DNA of 52,338 nt. Source: LW40-45 sp048883105. Its GTDB lineage: Archaea; Asgardarchaeota; Lokiarchaeia; Sigyniarchaeales; SOKP01. This document shows positions 27,235 through 35,707 of the stretch, piece by piece (positions within the stretch are counted from its first letter, which is position 1; each line of letters opens with the position of its first letter). The notes below the pieces were generated by a model. The model was not told the origin of the DNA, did no database searches, and saw nothing but the letters and a program-made list of their open reading frames with translations. The translations under genes were made by a program, and so were the position numbers. The DNA lies in NCBI GenBank assembly GCA_048883105.1, contig JBHLQY010000007.1, positions 1-52,338 of the forward strand, in the 5' to 3' direction.

Positions 27235-27651
27235 GTGATAGAAATTCTAAAACAAATTTCAGTATTTCTCCCAAATAAACCCGGAATGCTAGCAAAATTT
27301 TCTAAGCTTTTATTGGAAAAAAAAATTAATATGAGAGCCATGACTGTTGCGGAAACAGCAGATAAAGGGCTTCTTAGAATGGTTGTTGATAAACCTAAAG
27401 AAACAATAGATTTATTGAAGGATTATAATTATTTGGTATCAGTTGAAGATGTCATTGCAGTAGCAATCCCTGATAAGCCTGGAGGTCTTTACGAAATTGC
27501 CGAAATGTTAGGTGAAAACGATGTAAATATAGAATATATCTATTCAAGTACGTTGTTGAAACCAGAGGCGATTATCGTAATAAATGTAGATAAATCCAAA
27601 AAAGCCTTGGAAATATTTAGAAGTAGAGGTATCAAACTGATAGAAAAATAA
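27235..27651 (+). CDS. Double ACT-domain protein, copy 1
   Basis: This 138-residue protein consists of two ACT domains in tandem: ILKQISVFLPNKPGMLAKF (residues 1-65) and DVIAVAIPDKPGGLYEIAE (residues 75-135). Each shows the PxKPGxLxxF element where small ligands bind. Stand-alone double-ACT proteins bind amino acids and control partner enzymes, or sense branched-chain or aromatic compounds beside aryl/acyl-CoA ligases. No enzyme domain is attached. The start is a GTG with an AAAGG stretch five bases upstream. A paralogue follows 107 bases downstream on the same strand. Confidence 0.8.
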   Translation: MIEILKQISVFLPNKPGMLAKFSKLLLEKKINMRAMTVAETADKGLLRMVVDKPKETIDLLKDYNYLVSVEDVIAVAIPDKPGGLYEIAEMLGENDVNIEYIYSSTLLKPEAIIVINVDKSKKALEIFRSRGIKLIEK

Positions 27652-27758
27652 AATATCTTACTCTTATTATTAATCCTTTTTTTCCAATTTTAAAAAGAAG
27701 TAAAATTAAAAATTATAATTAATTTAATAACAAGAAGTATTTTCAGATTAAGTAAATA

Positions 27759-28190
27759 ATGGAAAAATCCATGCTTAAACAACTCTCTGTGTGGCTCCCC
27801 AATAAGCCAGGAACGCTTAGTAGTTTTATAGATAAGCTTATTGAAAATCATATTGAAATAAGAGCGATTACGGTCGCTGAGAACGAAGATTATGGCTTAT
27901 TACTTTTACTCGCAGATAAGCCAAGAGAGCTCTATATTATTTTGGAAGAGGCAGATTATCCTGTATCAATAACGGATGTTCTGGCAGTTAAAACAAAATC
28001 GGACAATAATACAGCGAATATTAAAGAAATTTCTAAGGTATTAGGAGAAAATAATGTTAACATAGAGTATCTATATTCAACATTAGTCAAAGATGAGTCT
28101 CTCATAATTCTAAGAGTAGACGACAATGAAAAAGCATTAGATGTTCTTAAAAAAGATGGATTTTTAATTGAAGAAAGAGAAGCAATTTAA
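27759..28190 (+). CDS. Double ACT-domain protein, copy 2
   Basis: This 143-residue protein is a paralogue of the preceding gene. It shares LKQLSVWLPNKPGTLSSF, RAITVAENEDYGLL and NNVNIEYLYSTL at matching positions. The second ACT domain has lost the PDKPGG loop seen in copy 1, reading KSDNNTANIKEISKVLG instead. Ligand binding in that half may therefore differ, which suits a heteromeric sensor or two sensors with different ligands. The ATG has no clear Shine-Dalgarno. It is the last plus-strand gene before a long convergent spacer. Confidence 0.78.
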   Translation: MEKSMLKQLSVWLPNKPGTLSSFIDKLIENHIEIRAITVAENEDYGLLLLLADKPRELYIILEEADYPVSITDVLAVKTKSDNNTANIKEISKVLGENNVNIEYLYSTLVKDESLIILRVDDNEKALDVLKKDGFLIEEREAI

Positions 28191-28853
28191 ACTGAAATTC
28201 TGTTGGCTTAAGAATATTAGAATCTCCTTATTTTTGAATAAAATAGAAATAATCACGCTCATTTCTCTATTTAATTTTTGAAAAAATATACTATTTTGTC
28301 GTTTTAATACAATTTTATCCTTATCAAGTTCTTAATAAATTTGTAATTTTTTTTCATTAGTAACTTTTATTTGTACAATTCGTGGTAAAAATCGGAAAAG
28401 GAGAAAAAAAAAAAGTACTTTTTATCTCACAAATTTCAAGAAAAATTTTTTTTTTTAATTAAATTTATGCGCTCGTTTTACTTTTATTTTTTGGTTATTA
28501 TCTAAAAATTCCCGATATTTTTTGAGACTCTCAAACTAAGTTATAACAATTTATTTCATTGAATAATCGAATAGACCATTCATATAATTGCTACTTTTTC
28601 AGTAAAATTTTTATATTTGAATTAATATTTAATGATCTGAAGAAAATATTTCTTCAATCATGTAGTGGAATGTTTGTTTTTAGCCCATAATTTATTCCTC
28701 CACTAAAGAGATTTCATGAGCTATGTGAATTTTTTCACAAGCATTCCATTACACCTTATTTTTTTTACTATTATTAATTTAATATTCTTATGCATAAATA
28801 AGAATGATTTAAAAATATTTATTACTTAAAAAAAGATAAATTCGAATTTTTTT
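28191..28853. other. Long convergent spacer with nested inverted repeats
   Basis: This 663-base AT-rich spacer separates two convergent genes, so no promoter for either is needed here. I see no open frame of note. It is rich in A and T runs that can act as terminators for both strands. The right part is structured. TGAAGAAA-ATA-TTTCTTCA is a perfect palindrome at 28638-28656. TGTAGTGGAATGTTTG (28661-28676) pairs with CAAGCATTCCATTACA (28738-28753) at 14 of 16 positions. A GTGAA/TTCAC hairpin lies between them at 28725-28738. Confidence 0.5.
28661..28753. repeat. Imperfect 16-base inverted repeat, possible RNA structure
   Basis: The outer arms match at 14 of 16 positions around a 61-base interior. 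The left arm contains TAGTGGA (28663-28669), which can alternatively pair perfectly with TCCACTA at 28699-28705. Two mutually exclusive stems are therefore possible. This could be a non-coding RNA, a terminator structure or the remains of a small transposable element. There is no obvious target-site duplication. Confidence 0.4.
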
Positions 28854-30059
28854 TTATAAAGTTTCTTCAGCTCTAACTCTTTTTACTTCTTCTATAAGAG
28901 TTGGGATAACTTTATGGAGATCCCCTACAATTCCATAATGAGCGACTTTAAAAATTGGAGCATTTTCATCCCTATTTATTGCCACAATTATATCCGCGCC
29001 TTGCATTCCAACTATGTGTTGTATAGCTCCGGAAATACCACACGCTATATATAATCGTGGAGAAACTGTTTTTCCCGTTTGCCCTACTTGATGGTCATGC
29101 TCTATCCAATCTAATTCAACCGCGACTCTAGACCCTCCTACTTCTGCGTTTAAGACTTCTGCTAGCTCTTCGATAATTTTAAAATTTTCCTTTGAACCCA
29201 CACCTCTTCCACCAGCAACTATAATTTTCGCGTCTTCAAGATTCACTTTGGTTTTCTCTTTAGTGATTATCTTTACGATCTTAGTTACTGTATCTTTTTC
29301 TTTGAAATCATATTCTATAATTTTAGTTTTAACATCTTTTTTCTTTATTTCAGGAATTTTAAAAATACCAGGTCTCACAGTTGCCATTTGTGGTCTGCTA
29401 TTCGGTGTCCTAATCGTTGCCAAGATATTACCCCCGAAAGTAGGGCGTGTTTGGAGTAAATTTCCTGTTTCATCATCTATTTGTAAGCCCGTACAATCAG
29501 CTGTTAGTCCAGCATTTAATCTTTTTGAAACTCTTGGAGCAAAATCCCTTCCAGTTGGCGTTGCTCCAATTAAAACTATCTCTGGTTTATATTCTTGAAT
29601 TAATTCAGAAATGGCTTTTACATATAAATCTGAATAATAATCTTTCAAGATTTTTGATTTAATATAAATTATATCATCTTGTCCATATTGACTAATTATA
29701 TCTAGCTGATTCTCAAAATCAGCTCCCAGTATTACTAACGTTAAATTTACCTTTCTCTTATCTGCCAATTCTCGTCCTTTTCCCAATAATTGAAAGGCAA
29801 CATCATGAATTTTACCTTTATAATGCTCTGCTATCACCCAAACTCCCTTATATTGAGAGATATCCATTTTTTCAACTTTAAATTCCTCTCTTTCCAATAT
29901 AATAGCATCAACAGCACAGGCCTCCACACAAGCGCCACATAAATTACAATCTTTTGTTATACATGCTTTATCATCTATTATCTCGATACCCCCATAAGGG
30001 CAACTTTCAACACATGCACCGCAACCAGTACATAACTCATCATCTATTCGTATGCTCAT
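28854..30059 (-). CDS. etfA: Electron transfer flavoprotein alpha subunit with ferredoxin domain
   Basis: This 401-residue EtfA has an N-terminal two-cluster ferredoxin: CTGCGACVESCP (Cys10, 13, 16, 20) and CNLCGACVEAC (Cys38, 41, 44, 48). The ETF alpha domain follows, with ATPTGRDFAPRVSKRL. The FAD-binding C-terminus has SRVAVELDWIEHDHQVGQTG and ACGISGAIQHIVGMQGAD. Fused-ferredoxin EtfA forms are known from anaerobic acyl-CoA and lactate dehydrogenase complexes, where ETF exchanges electrons with ferredoxin, in some cases by flavin-based bifurcation. The gene is last in the acyl-CoA dehydrogenase-etfB-etfA unit. A GATGAGGGT stretch precedes its ATG, and 15 bases separate it from etfB. Confidence 0.93.
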   Translation of the reverse strand: MSIRIDDELCTGCGACVESCPYGGIEIIDDKACITKDCNLCGACVEACAVDAIILEREEFKVEKMDISQYKGVWVIAEHYKGKIHDVAFQLLGKGRELADKRKVNLTLVILGADFENQLDIISQYGQDDIIYIKSKILKDYYSDLYVKAISELIQEYKPEIVLIGATPTGRDFAPRVSKRLNAGLTADCTGLQIDDETGNLLQTRPTFGGNILATIRTPNSRPQMATVRPGIFKIPEIKKKDVKTKIIEYDFKEKDTVTKIVKIITKEKTKVNLEDAKIIVAGGRGVGSKENFKIIEELAEVLNAEVGGSRVAVELDWIEHDHQVGQTGKTVSPRLYIACGISGAIQHIVGMQGADIIVAINRDENAPIFKVAHYGIVGDLHKVIPTLIEEVKRVRAEETL

Positions 30060-30074
30060 TTTTTTACCCTCATC

Positions 30075-30878
30075 TTAAAATATTTTATCCTCTTTTAATT
30101 TTTGACAAAGCTCGCTGGACATCTCTTCTATTGATCCCGATAATTTAATATGTTCACCTTTTCGTTCTGGTATAAAAATTTTCCAAACTTCTGTTTGGGA
30201 ACCTGTTAATCCAATTTTAGCTTTATCCGCATTTACCGCTTTTGAGTCTAAATAAATCACTTCCTTCTTTTCATAGGCGTCCTCAATTCCAGTCATACTA
30301 GGATATTTAGGAGTATTTATTGCTTTCAAAACAGAAACTAATGCTGGAAGATTTGCCTCAATAATAACAACCTCTTCCGCTCTAAATACTCTTTCAACTT
30401 TTATTTTATCTCCTGTAATTTCAAATTTCTCTACATATGTAATCTGTGGAATTCCGAGTTCTTCTGCTAATTCAGGCCCCACTTGGGCAGTATCTCCATC
30501 AATTGCTTCATTCCCACAGATGACAAGATATTTTTTGTCTTTTGATTCTTTTATTATTTTATTAATTGCTAAAGCTAATGTATGCGAAGTAGCTAACGTG
30601 TCTGCACCCGCAAATGCTCTATCAGTTAATAGATATGCTTTATCGGCACCCATCGCCAATGCCTCACGAAGCGCCGCTTCGGCTTGAGGTGGACCCATGC
30701 TTAACGCAATGATTTCAGCGTCTTGCTTTTCTTTAATCTCTAAAGCCAATTGAACACTATTTTTATCCATGGGGTTCATAATGCTTGGGATACCTTCACG
30801 GATCAGCGTATTCGTTTTTGGATCAATCCGCACTTCGCTAATACCTGGTACTTGCTTAATACACACAAAAATCTTCAT
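30075..30878 (-). CDS. etfB: Electron transfer flavoprotein beta subunit
   Basis: This 267-residue protein begins MKIFVCIKQVPGISEVRID and carries the AMP/FAD-site segments MNPMDKNSVQLALEIKE, AMGADKAYLLTDRAFAGAD and CGNEAIDGDTAQVGPELAEELGIPQ, all diagnostic of EtfB. Its DGDTAQVGP loop is the ETF adenine-nucleotide region. In bifurcating complexes this subunit holds the second FAD; whether this one does is not provable by eye. An upstream GTG would add three residues. The GGAAGGGG Shine-Dalgarno is correctly spaced only for the ATG at 30878, which overlaps the dehydrogenase stop as ATGA, so the two are translationally coupled. Confidence 0.93.
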   Translation of the reverse strand: MKIFVCIKQVPGISEVRIDPKTNTLIREGIPSIMNPMDKNSVQLALEIKEKQDAEIIALSMGPPQAEAALREALAMGADKAYLLTDRAFAGADTLATSHTLALAINKIIKESKDKKYLVICGNEAIDGDTAQVGPELAEELGIPQITYVEKFEITGDKIKVERVFRAEEVVIIEANLPALVSVLKAINTPKYPSMTGIEDAYEKKEVIYLDSKAVNADKAKIGLTGSQTEVWKIFIPERKGEHIKLSGSIEEMSSELCQKLKEDKIF

Positions 30879-32029
30879 ATTTGCCACCCCTTCCTTAATA
30901 ATGTTTGTGCAATTACCATACGCTGTATCTCCGAGGTGCCCTCATAGATCTCTGCCATTTTTGCATCCCGAAAATATCTTTCTACTGCATACGCTTTCAT
31001 TAATCCGTAGGCTCCATGAATTTGGACCGCATCATGTGTTGCTTGCATTGCAGCTTCAGTGGCTTTAAGCTTTGCCATTGATCCAACTAATCCATAATCT
31101 AATCCATTATCACACAGCCAGGATGCCTTATAAGTTAATAATCGAGCACATTCGACTTCAACTCCCATATCTGCAATTTTCCATTGTACTCCTTGAAACT
31201 GCCCGATTGGCCGACCAAATTGTGTACGTTCATTTGCATATTTGAGAGACGCCTCTATTGCTGCCTGTCCAAGACCTACAGTTTGAGCTGCCATTTGTAT
31301 ACGACCATATTCTAAAATTTGCATTCCAAGCTTAAAACCTTGCCCGACACCGCCTAAGACATTTTCCTTTGGAACTCTAACATCTTGAAATACGAGTTCT
31401 GAGGTATTGGAAGCTCTAACCCCCAACTTATCTTCTTTTACACCCACTGAATAACCAGGTGTATCTGTATCAACAATAAAAATTGTTAATTCAGGACGCC
31501 TCCCTTTTTGCCCAGTTTTAGTAACACAGAGTAATGTTTTGCATAATCCCCCATTGGTGGCAAAAATTTTGCTTCCATTTAGTACCCACTCATCTCCATC
31601 CAAATAAGCATTTGTTTCGACCCCGGCGGCATCACTTCCAGCATTCGCTTCTGTTAAAACAAAAGCTCCTAAATGATCCCCCCTCGCGAGTGGAAGTAAA
31701 AATTCTTGCTTTTGTTCCTCGGTTCCGAATGCATAAATTGGGTATGCACACACGCTCGCATGAACCCCCGTTGTTATTGACCAAGATGCATCAATCCGCC
31801 CTATTTCCTCGGTAACAATGCTGAATGAAACTGTGTCCATACCAGCACCATCATATTCTTGTGGAACACATGTGCCAAAATAACCCATTCTTTTCATTTC
31901 TTCCATAACACGAGGATCCAACTGTGAGTTTTGGTCACTTTCTTCCGCAATTGGAGCAATAAATTCCTCTGCAAACTCTCTCGTAATCTTTTTTATCATA
32001 AGTTGTTTTTCTGTTAGTTTGAAGTTCAA
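30875..32029 (-). CDS. Acyl-CoA dehydrogenase
   Basis: This 384-residue flavoprotein has the standard three-part layout: an N-terminal helical domain, a middle beta domain (FVLTEANAGSDAAGVET, WVLNGSKIFATNGG) and a C-terminal helical domain (YANERTQFGRPIGQFQGVQW, IHGAYGLMKAYAVER). The motif YEGTSEIQRMVIAQTLLR contains the catalytic Glu. It oxidises a short- or branched-chain acyl-CoA to the enoyl-CoA and hands electrons to the ETF encoded directly downstream. It is the first gene of the dehydrogenase-etfB-etfA operon, and its stop overlaps the etfB start. Exact chain length is not predictable. The matching size and motifs resemble butyryl-CoA-type enzymes. Confidence 0.94.
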   Translation of the reverse strand: MNFKLTEKQLMIKKITREFAEEFIAPIAEESDQNSQLDPRVMEEMKRMGYFGTCVPQEYDGAGMDTVSFSIVTEEIGRIDASWSITTGVHASVCAYPIYAFGTEEQKQEFLLPLARGDHLGAFVLTEANAGSDAAGVETNAYLDGDEWVLNGSKIFATNGGLCKTLLCVTKTGQKGRRPELTIFIVDTDTPGYSVGVKEDKLGVRASNTSELVFQDVRVPKENVLGGVGQGFKLGMQILEYGRIQMAAQTVGLGQAAIEASLKYANERTQFGRPIGQFQGVQWKIADMGVEVECARLLTYKASWLCDNGLDYGLVGSMAKLKATEAAMQATHDAVQIHGAYGLMKAYAVERYFRDAKMAEIYEGTSEIQRMVIAQTLLRKGWQI

Positions 32030-32163
32030 TTTATTCTCACTTTAATATGATTTATTGAATTTCTAATAATGAACGTTCTTTAATTAATTTTTATTAAATT
32101 GAACATAATAAGCATTTTAAGATATCTTTGTTATCTTTTCTAAAGGATTAAGTTCTTATAATC

Positions 32164-32190
32164 ATTATACTTCTTTTTTTTCTTACGTTT
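32164..32190 (+). repeat. 27-base direct repeat, copy 1
   Basis: This copy is identical to 32269-32295 over all 27 bases, including an eight-T run. The pair lies in the promoter region of a divergent gene couple and could be a regulator-binding pair or a duplication by slippage. On the minus strand the unit reads as an A-rich stretch with CGTAAG. Confidence 0.6.
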
Positions 32191-32268
32191 ATGTTTCCCC
32201 TTAAAATTCGAAGATTCTGTAGGTTTCAGGTAGGTTTCCAGATTCCAACTCGATCTTAAATCGGCTTT

Positions 32269-32295
32269 ATTATACTTCTTTTTTTTCTTACGTTT
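32269..32295 (+). repeat. 27-base direct repeat, copy 2
   Basis: This is the second identical copy of the unit at 32164. Beyond the 27 bases the two copies diverge at once, so the duplicated part is sharply bounded. Confidence 0.6.
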
Positions 32296-32537
32296 TTTTT
32301 CTCCAATTTTGAATTTTTAATTAAAAGTTAACGTAGATATATTTAAAAAAAAATTTTTTCACGAAAATAATAAATTATATTTTATCAAAATCATGATTTA
32401 AAATATAAAAGAAAGAACTTTTCGCATATTTTATTCAATTGATAAATAATAAAGAGAATGCAGATTAATGTTCTTTATTACAATCTTTTAAAATTTAAAT
32501 AGGAAATGATTAAAAGCTCCGATATACTATTTATTGT

Positions 32538-33440
32538 ATGAAAAAACAAAAAGAATTTAATATAATTTATATCATTGGATTAGCAGCTTCATTTTTTTTT
32601 ATGATATGGATTTTTTTATTTAGATTATATATATTTAATTATACTTTTCTCGTATTTTTTTGGGTTGTGAAATATTTATCTGGTTTTGGATTTATTTTAA
32701 GCATTGCTAATGGATTTTTATTATTATTTGATAAATTAAAGGATGACCTTAGTAAAAGAGGAACAAATATTCTTATCGTACTCCAATTCGTAATACCCAT
32801 ATTACTTGTAATATATGCGATTTATCGAATTTATTCAAGTTTTTATGGTGGAGTTGGGATTAGAATGGTTGGTATCTGGGCAGATGTTTATGTTTGGATT
32901 GATGATATTATATATATCTATGGTATCAGTTCTCTGCTTATTACCCTTTATATTATTCCAATTATTCGAAATGGATTTGATGATGCTGTAAATCAGACTA
33001 GATTATCTCGATTTAAAAGCAGCGCAAAATCCGTTGGAAGAGGAATAAAAAAAAAATATTTTACTCTTAGAAAAAAACATGCGAAGGTTCAGCTCCAAGA
33101 TCAAATGACTGGAAAAGATATTCTAGTTTCATGGAGGAATAAATTTGCTGTGTATTTAATGATCCCAATAGCAGTAGGCTCTTTATTATTAATGCCCCTA
33201 GCATTTATATTAATTGTTCTATGGCTAAAAATAATATTTTTTGAGAAGGTGGAAATAAAAATATATGAAAAGATTGCTTTGTTAATCTCAATAATTATAC
33301 TAGGTATTGTAGCTATTTTAGCCCCTTATATAGAACTAGAGTTTTATGCACAGACTAGTCATTTATTTTGGACAATCAATATATTTTATCTTTTAGGGAT
33401 AGGTGTTGCTTCTTTCATATATTTTAGGAAAATTCTCTAA
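32538..33440 (+). CDS. Polytopic membrane protein of unknown function
   Basis: This 300-residue protein has about seven hydrophobic helices, in a first group (residues about 8-145) and a second group (about 205-298). A strongly basic cytoplasmic loop of about 50 residues lies between the groups (KSVGRGIKKKYFTLRKKHAK). I recognise no family motif, and there are no conserved charged residues within the helices that would suggest a transporter. The gene lies between the divergent dehydrogenase-ETF operon and the mutase operon. It is separated from the latter by 146 bases holding a separate promoter, so co-expression is not implied. Confidence 0.7.
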   Translation: MKKQKEFNIIYIIGLAASFFFMIWIFLFRLYIFNYTFLVFFWVVKYLSGFGFILSIANGFLLLFDKLKDDLSKRGTNILIVLQFVIPILLVIYAIYRIYSSFYGGVGIRMVGIWADVYVWIDDIIYIYGISSLLITLYIIPIIRNGFDDAVNQTRLSRFKSSAKSVGRGIKKKYFTLRKKHAKVQLQDQMTGKDILVSWRNKFAVYLMIPIAVGSLLLMPLAFILIVLWLKIIFFEKVEIKIYEKIALLISIIILGIVAILAPYIELEFYAQTSHLFWTINIFYLLGIGVASFIYFRKIL

Positions 33441-33526
33441 TTTCTAAATCTCAACGACTTCCATCCATGATAGAATTGTACCATGAAATCCATCTTTATT
33501 TAAAAGATTAAATGGTTTCGATAATT

Positions 33527-33538
33527 ACTATAAATATA
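33527..33538 (+). promoter_or_regulatory. Probable TATA box of the acyl-CoA mutase operon
   Basis: ACTATAAATATA lies about 55 bases before the mutase ATG. Archaeal transcription usually starts about 25 bases after the TATA centre, which gives a leader of about 30 bases. There is no Shine-Dalgarno at the mutase start, in contrast to the strong one before the next gene. Confidence 0.45.
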
Positions 33539-33586
33539 TTTTATCGAATTAAATTTAAAACTAAATTCAATCAGCGTATTTGAATT

Positions 33587-35263
33587 ATGTGGGAAAAAGA
33601 ATATTTGGAAAAAATCAAAGGAGAAAAAGAAAATTGGGATAAAAGTATTGAAAAACAAAAAGAGCGAACAGATTTACCATTTATAACCGATTCTGGAATC
33701 CCAGTTAAAAGATTGTATACTCCACTAGATATAAAAGGCGATTATTTAGAGAAACAAAATTTTCCTGGATCAGCGCCATACACTAGGGGGGTATATCCTA
33801 CAATGTATAGAGGGCGTGTATGGACGATGAGATTATTCAGCGGCCATGGCACACCTGAGGAAACTAACCTAAGATGGAAGTTCCTTTACGAACATGGTGA
33901 AACTGGATTCAGTGCTGCTGTTGATGCATTAACCTTTAATGGAATCGATCCTACAAATCCAGACGGTTCACCTGAAGTTGGTACATCTGGCGTTCCTCTC
34001 TATTGTATTGACAGTTTATTTGCATTAGCAAAAGACATCCCGATTGATAAAATTAGTGTTGCTTTAGTTGTAGAACCGTTTACATCGGCGCCTATTTGTG
34101 CAATGTATTTTAATATGGCTCAAATGAAAGGTTATGACCTAAAAAATCTGCTTGGAACTACTCAAAACGACATTTTGACAATGACAGTTGGATATATTCC
34201 ATACAAAAATGTTGCTCCAAAGCATCTACTCCGCTTAGCATGTGATTTTATTGAATGGACAGTTGCGATGAAAAATGTGCCTAAATGGCACCCTATTAAT
34301 TTTACGGGATATAATTATCGGGAAGGTGGAATAGATGCAGTCCAAGAATTAGGATTTGTCTTTTCAAGCGCGTGTTCCCATATAGAAAATCTTATGGAGA
34401 GAGGATATAAAGCTGACGATTTCGTTGGTAGACTTGCTTTTCACTTAGCCGCACATAAAGATTTTTTCGAAGAAATAGCTAAATATCGGGCAGCCAGAAG
34501 GATTTGGTATAAATTGATGAAGGATCAATATGAAGCAAAAGATTCGAGAAATTATGGCTTCAGATTTCATATTCAAACTGCCGGATCGTCTTTAACAGCT
34601 CAAACACCACAGGTAAATATAATAAGAACAGCCATCCAAGCTTTGGAAGCAACCCTCGGTGGATGCCAGTCACTTCACACAAATTCATACGACGAAGCGA
34701 TTTGTCTGCCTTCAGAGGAAGCTGCTCTTATTGCGCTTAGGACACAACAAGTTATATCAGATGAAACTCGCATTACAAACACTATTGATCCATTAGCTGG
34801 GTCCTATTATGTTGAATGGTTAACAGATGAGATTGAGGATAGAGTATGGAAATATATGGATAAAATTCATAAAGTAGGGACTATTGATAAAGCTTTATCC
34901 ACTGGATTCTTATATAAGGAAATGAGAGACGCATTTCATCGGAGACAAGCACGTCTTGAAAAAAGGGAGGAAATAATGTTAGGAGTGAACAAATATACCG
35001 TTCCCTACGATGAATGTACAGATGTATTTAGAACAAATAAAGAAGCAGTAAGAATTGAACAAGAGCGAATTAGAAAACTTAAAGAAAGGAGAGACAATGC
35101 GAAATTAGAGAAGATTTTAGAAGAGCTCCGTAAGGTATGTGAGAAAGAAGAAAATGTAATGCCGGTTATAATGGAAGCAACAAAAGAAGGCGCAACAGTT
35201 GGGGAAATTTGCGATATTTATAGAGAGATTTGGGGGATTTGGGAGCCTCCACTAGCTATATAA
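33587..35263 (+). CDS. B12-dependent acyl-CoA mutase, large subunit, divergent
   Basis: This 558-residue protein is a methylmalonyl-CoA mutase superfamily TIM barrel without a B12 domain. Family landmarks are PYTRGVYPTMYRGRVWT, SGHGTPEETN, GTTQNDIL (Q193), TAGSSLTAQTPQ, QSLHTNSYDEA and IDPLAGSYYVE. These enzymes move a carbonyl-CoA or carboxyl group through a radical made from adenosylcobalamin. The key substrate contacts differ. Tyr70 matches the conserved active-site Tyr, but the Arg that binds the methylmalonyl carboxylate aligns with Tyr203. The His that binds the thioester (GYH) is Asn243 (TGYNYREGG). DLPT(H/Q) reads DALTF. I therefore do not call it methylmalonyl-CoA mutase; it may rearrange a non-dicarboxylic acyl-CoA. 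It heads the mutase-B12 subunit-MeaB operon. Confidence 0.9.
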   Translation: MWEKEYLEKIKGEKENWDKSIEKQKERTDLPFITDSGIPVKRLYTPLDIKGDYLEKQNFPGSAPYTRGVYPTMYRGRVWTMRLFSGHGTPEETNLRWKFLYEHGETGFSAAVDALTFNGIDPTNPDGSPEVGTSGVPLYCIDSLFALAKDIPIDKISVALVVEPFTSAPICAMYFNMAQMKGYDLKNLLGTTQNDILTMTVGYIPYKNVAPKHLLRLACDFIEWTVAMKNVPKWHPINFTGYNYREGGIDAVQELGFVFSSACSHIENLMERGYKADDFVGRLAFHLAAHKDFFEEIAKYRAARRIWYKLMKDQYEAKDSRNYGFRFHIQTAGSSLTAQTPQVNIIRTAIQALEATLGGCQSLHTNSYDEAICLPSEEAALIALRTQQVISDETRITNTIDPLAGSYYVEWLTDEIEDRVWKYMDKIHKVGTIDKALSTGFLYKEMRDAFHRRQARLEKREEIMLGVNKYTVPYDECTDVFRTNKEAVRIEQERIRKLKERRDNAKLEKILEELRKVCEKEENVMPVIMEATKEGATVGEICDIYREIWGIWEPPLAI

Positions 35264-35281
35264 TTTTTGGAGGGGTATATA

Positions 35282-35680
35282 ATGTCAGATGATAAGATTA
35301 GAGTATTAATGTCAAAACCAGGAATAGATGGACATTGGCGTGGTGGTATTGTCGTATCAAGAGCTTTAAGAGATGCTGGTATGGAGCTAATTTTCGGAGG
35401 TTTTCAAAATATAGAACAATGTGTTGAATCTGCCATCCAAGAAGATGTTGATGTAATAGGCTTAAGCTTCCATTCAGGTGCACATTTCGCATATACTAAA
35501 AGACTAATTGAGTTATTAAAAAAAAAAGGATTTAAAGACCAGATTTTAATTCTTGTTGGGGGCGTTATTCCTGCTCAGGATTTTCATGAGTTAAAAGAAA
35601 TGGGAGTTGCAAATGTCTATGGTCCTGGAACGATGACGGGCGACATCGTTAAATTCATTAGAGAGAACGTCAAAAAATAA
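35282..35680 (+). CDS. B12-binding subunit of acyl-CoA mutase
   Basis: This 132-residue protein is a stand-alone cobalamin-binding Rossmann domain. DGHWRGG supplies the DxHxxG motif whose His binds cobalt. GLSFHSGAH is the second motif and LVGGVIPAQDF with YGPGT the third, all in the usual order. It completes the large subunit encoded 18 bases upstream. A TTG at 35267 would add five residues. GGAGGGG lies six bases before the ATG at 35282, so that is the start used. A similar split into large and small chains occurs in archaeal methylmalonyl-CoA mutase and in isobutyryl-CoA-type mutases. Confidence 0.92.
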   Translation: MSDDKIRVLMSKPGIDGHWRGGIVVSRALRDAGMELIFGGFQNIEQCVESAIQEDVDVIGLSFHSGAHFAYTKRLIELLKKKGFKDQILILVGGVIPAQDFHELKEMGVANVYGPGTMTGDIVKFIRENVKK

Positions 35681-35707
35681 ACTTTTGGGGTTGTATATAT
35701 TTTGAAA

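Larger units (their letters stand above)
32030..32537. other. Divergent promoter spacer with a direct repeat
   Basis: This 508-base spacer separates the divergent dehydrogenase operon and the membrane-protein gene at 32538. It contains two identical 27-base copies of a T-rich unit containing TTATACTTC and CTTACG, at 32164-32190 and 32269-32295, 105 bases apart start to start. A short tandem pair, TAGGTTTCAGG/TAGGTTTCCAG, lies between them. The rest is AT-rich with TATA-like stretches. No tRNA or frame of note was found. Confidence 0.6.

Noticed and set aside
28661..28753. Complete insertion sequence or MITE
   Set aside because: Arms are imperfect, no target-site duplication is visible and no transposase frame is nearby.
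30769..31068. Plus-strand frames across the etfB/dehydrogenase junction
   Set aside because: They run antisense to two well-identified genes linked by an ATGA overlap, and show no motifs.
32200..32270. tRNA-like stretch (GATTCCAACTCGATC) in the 32030-32537 spacer
   Set aside because: No acceptor stem, anticodon loop or conserved T-loop could be assembled around it.
33587..35680. Calling the mutase subunits methylmalonyl-CoA mutase
   Set aside because: The Arg and His that contact the methylmalonyl-CoA substrate are replaced, so the specific name would overstate what the sequence shows.
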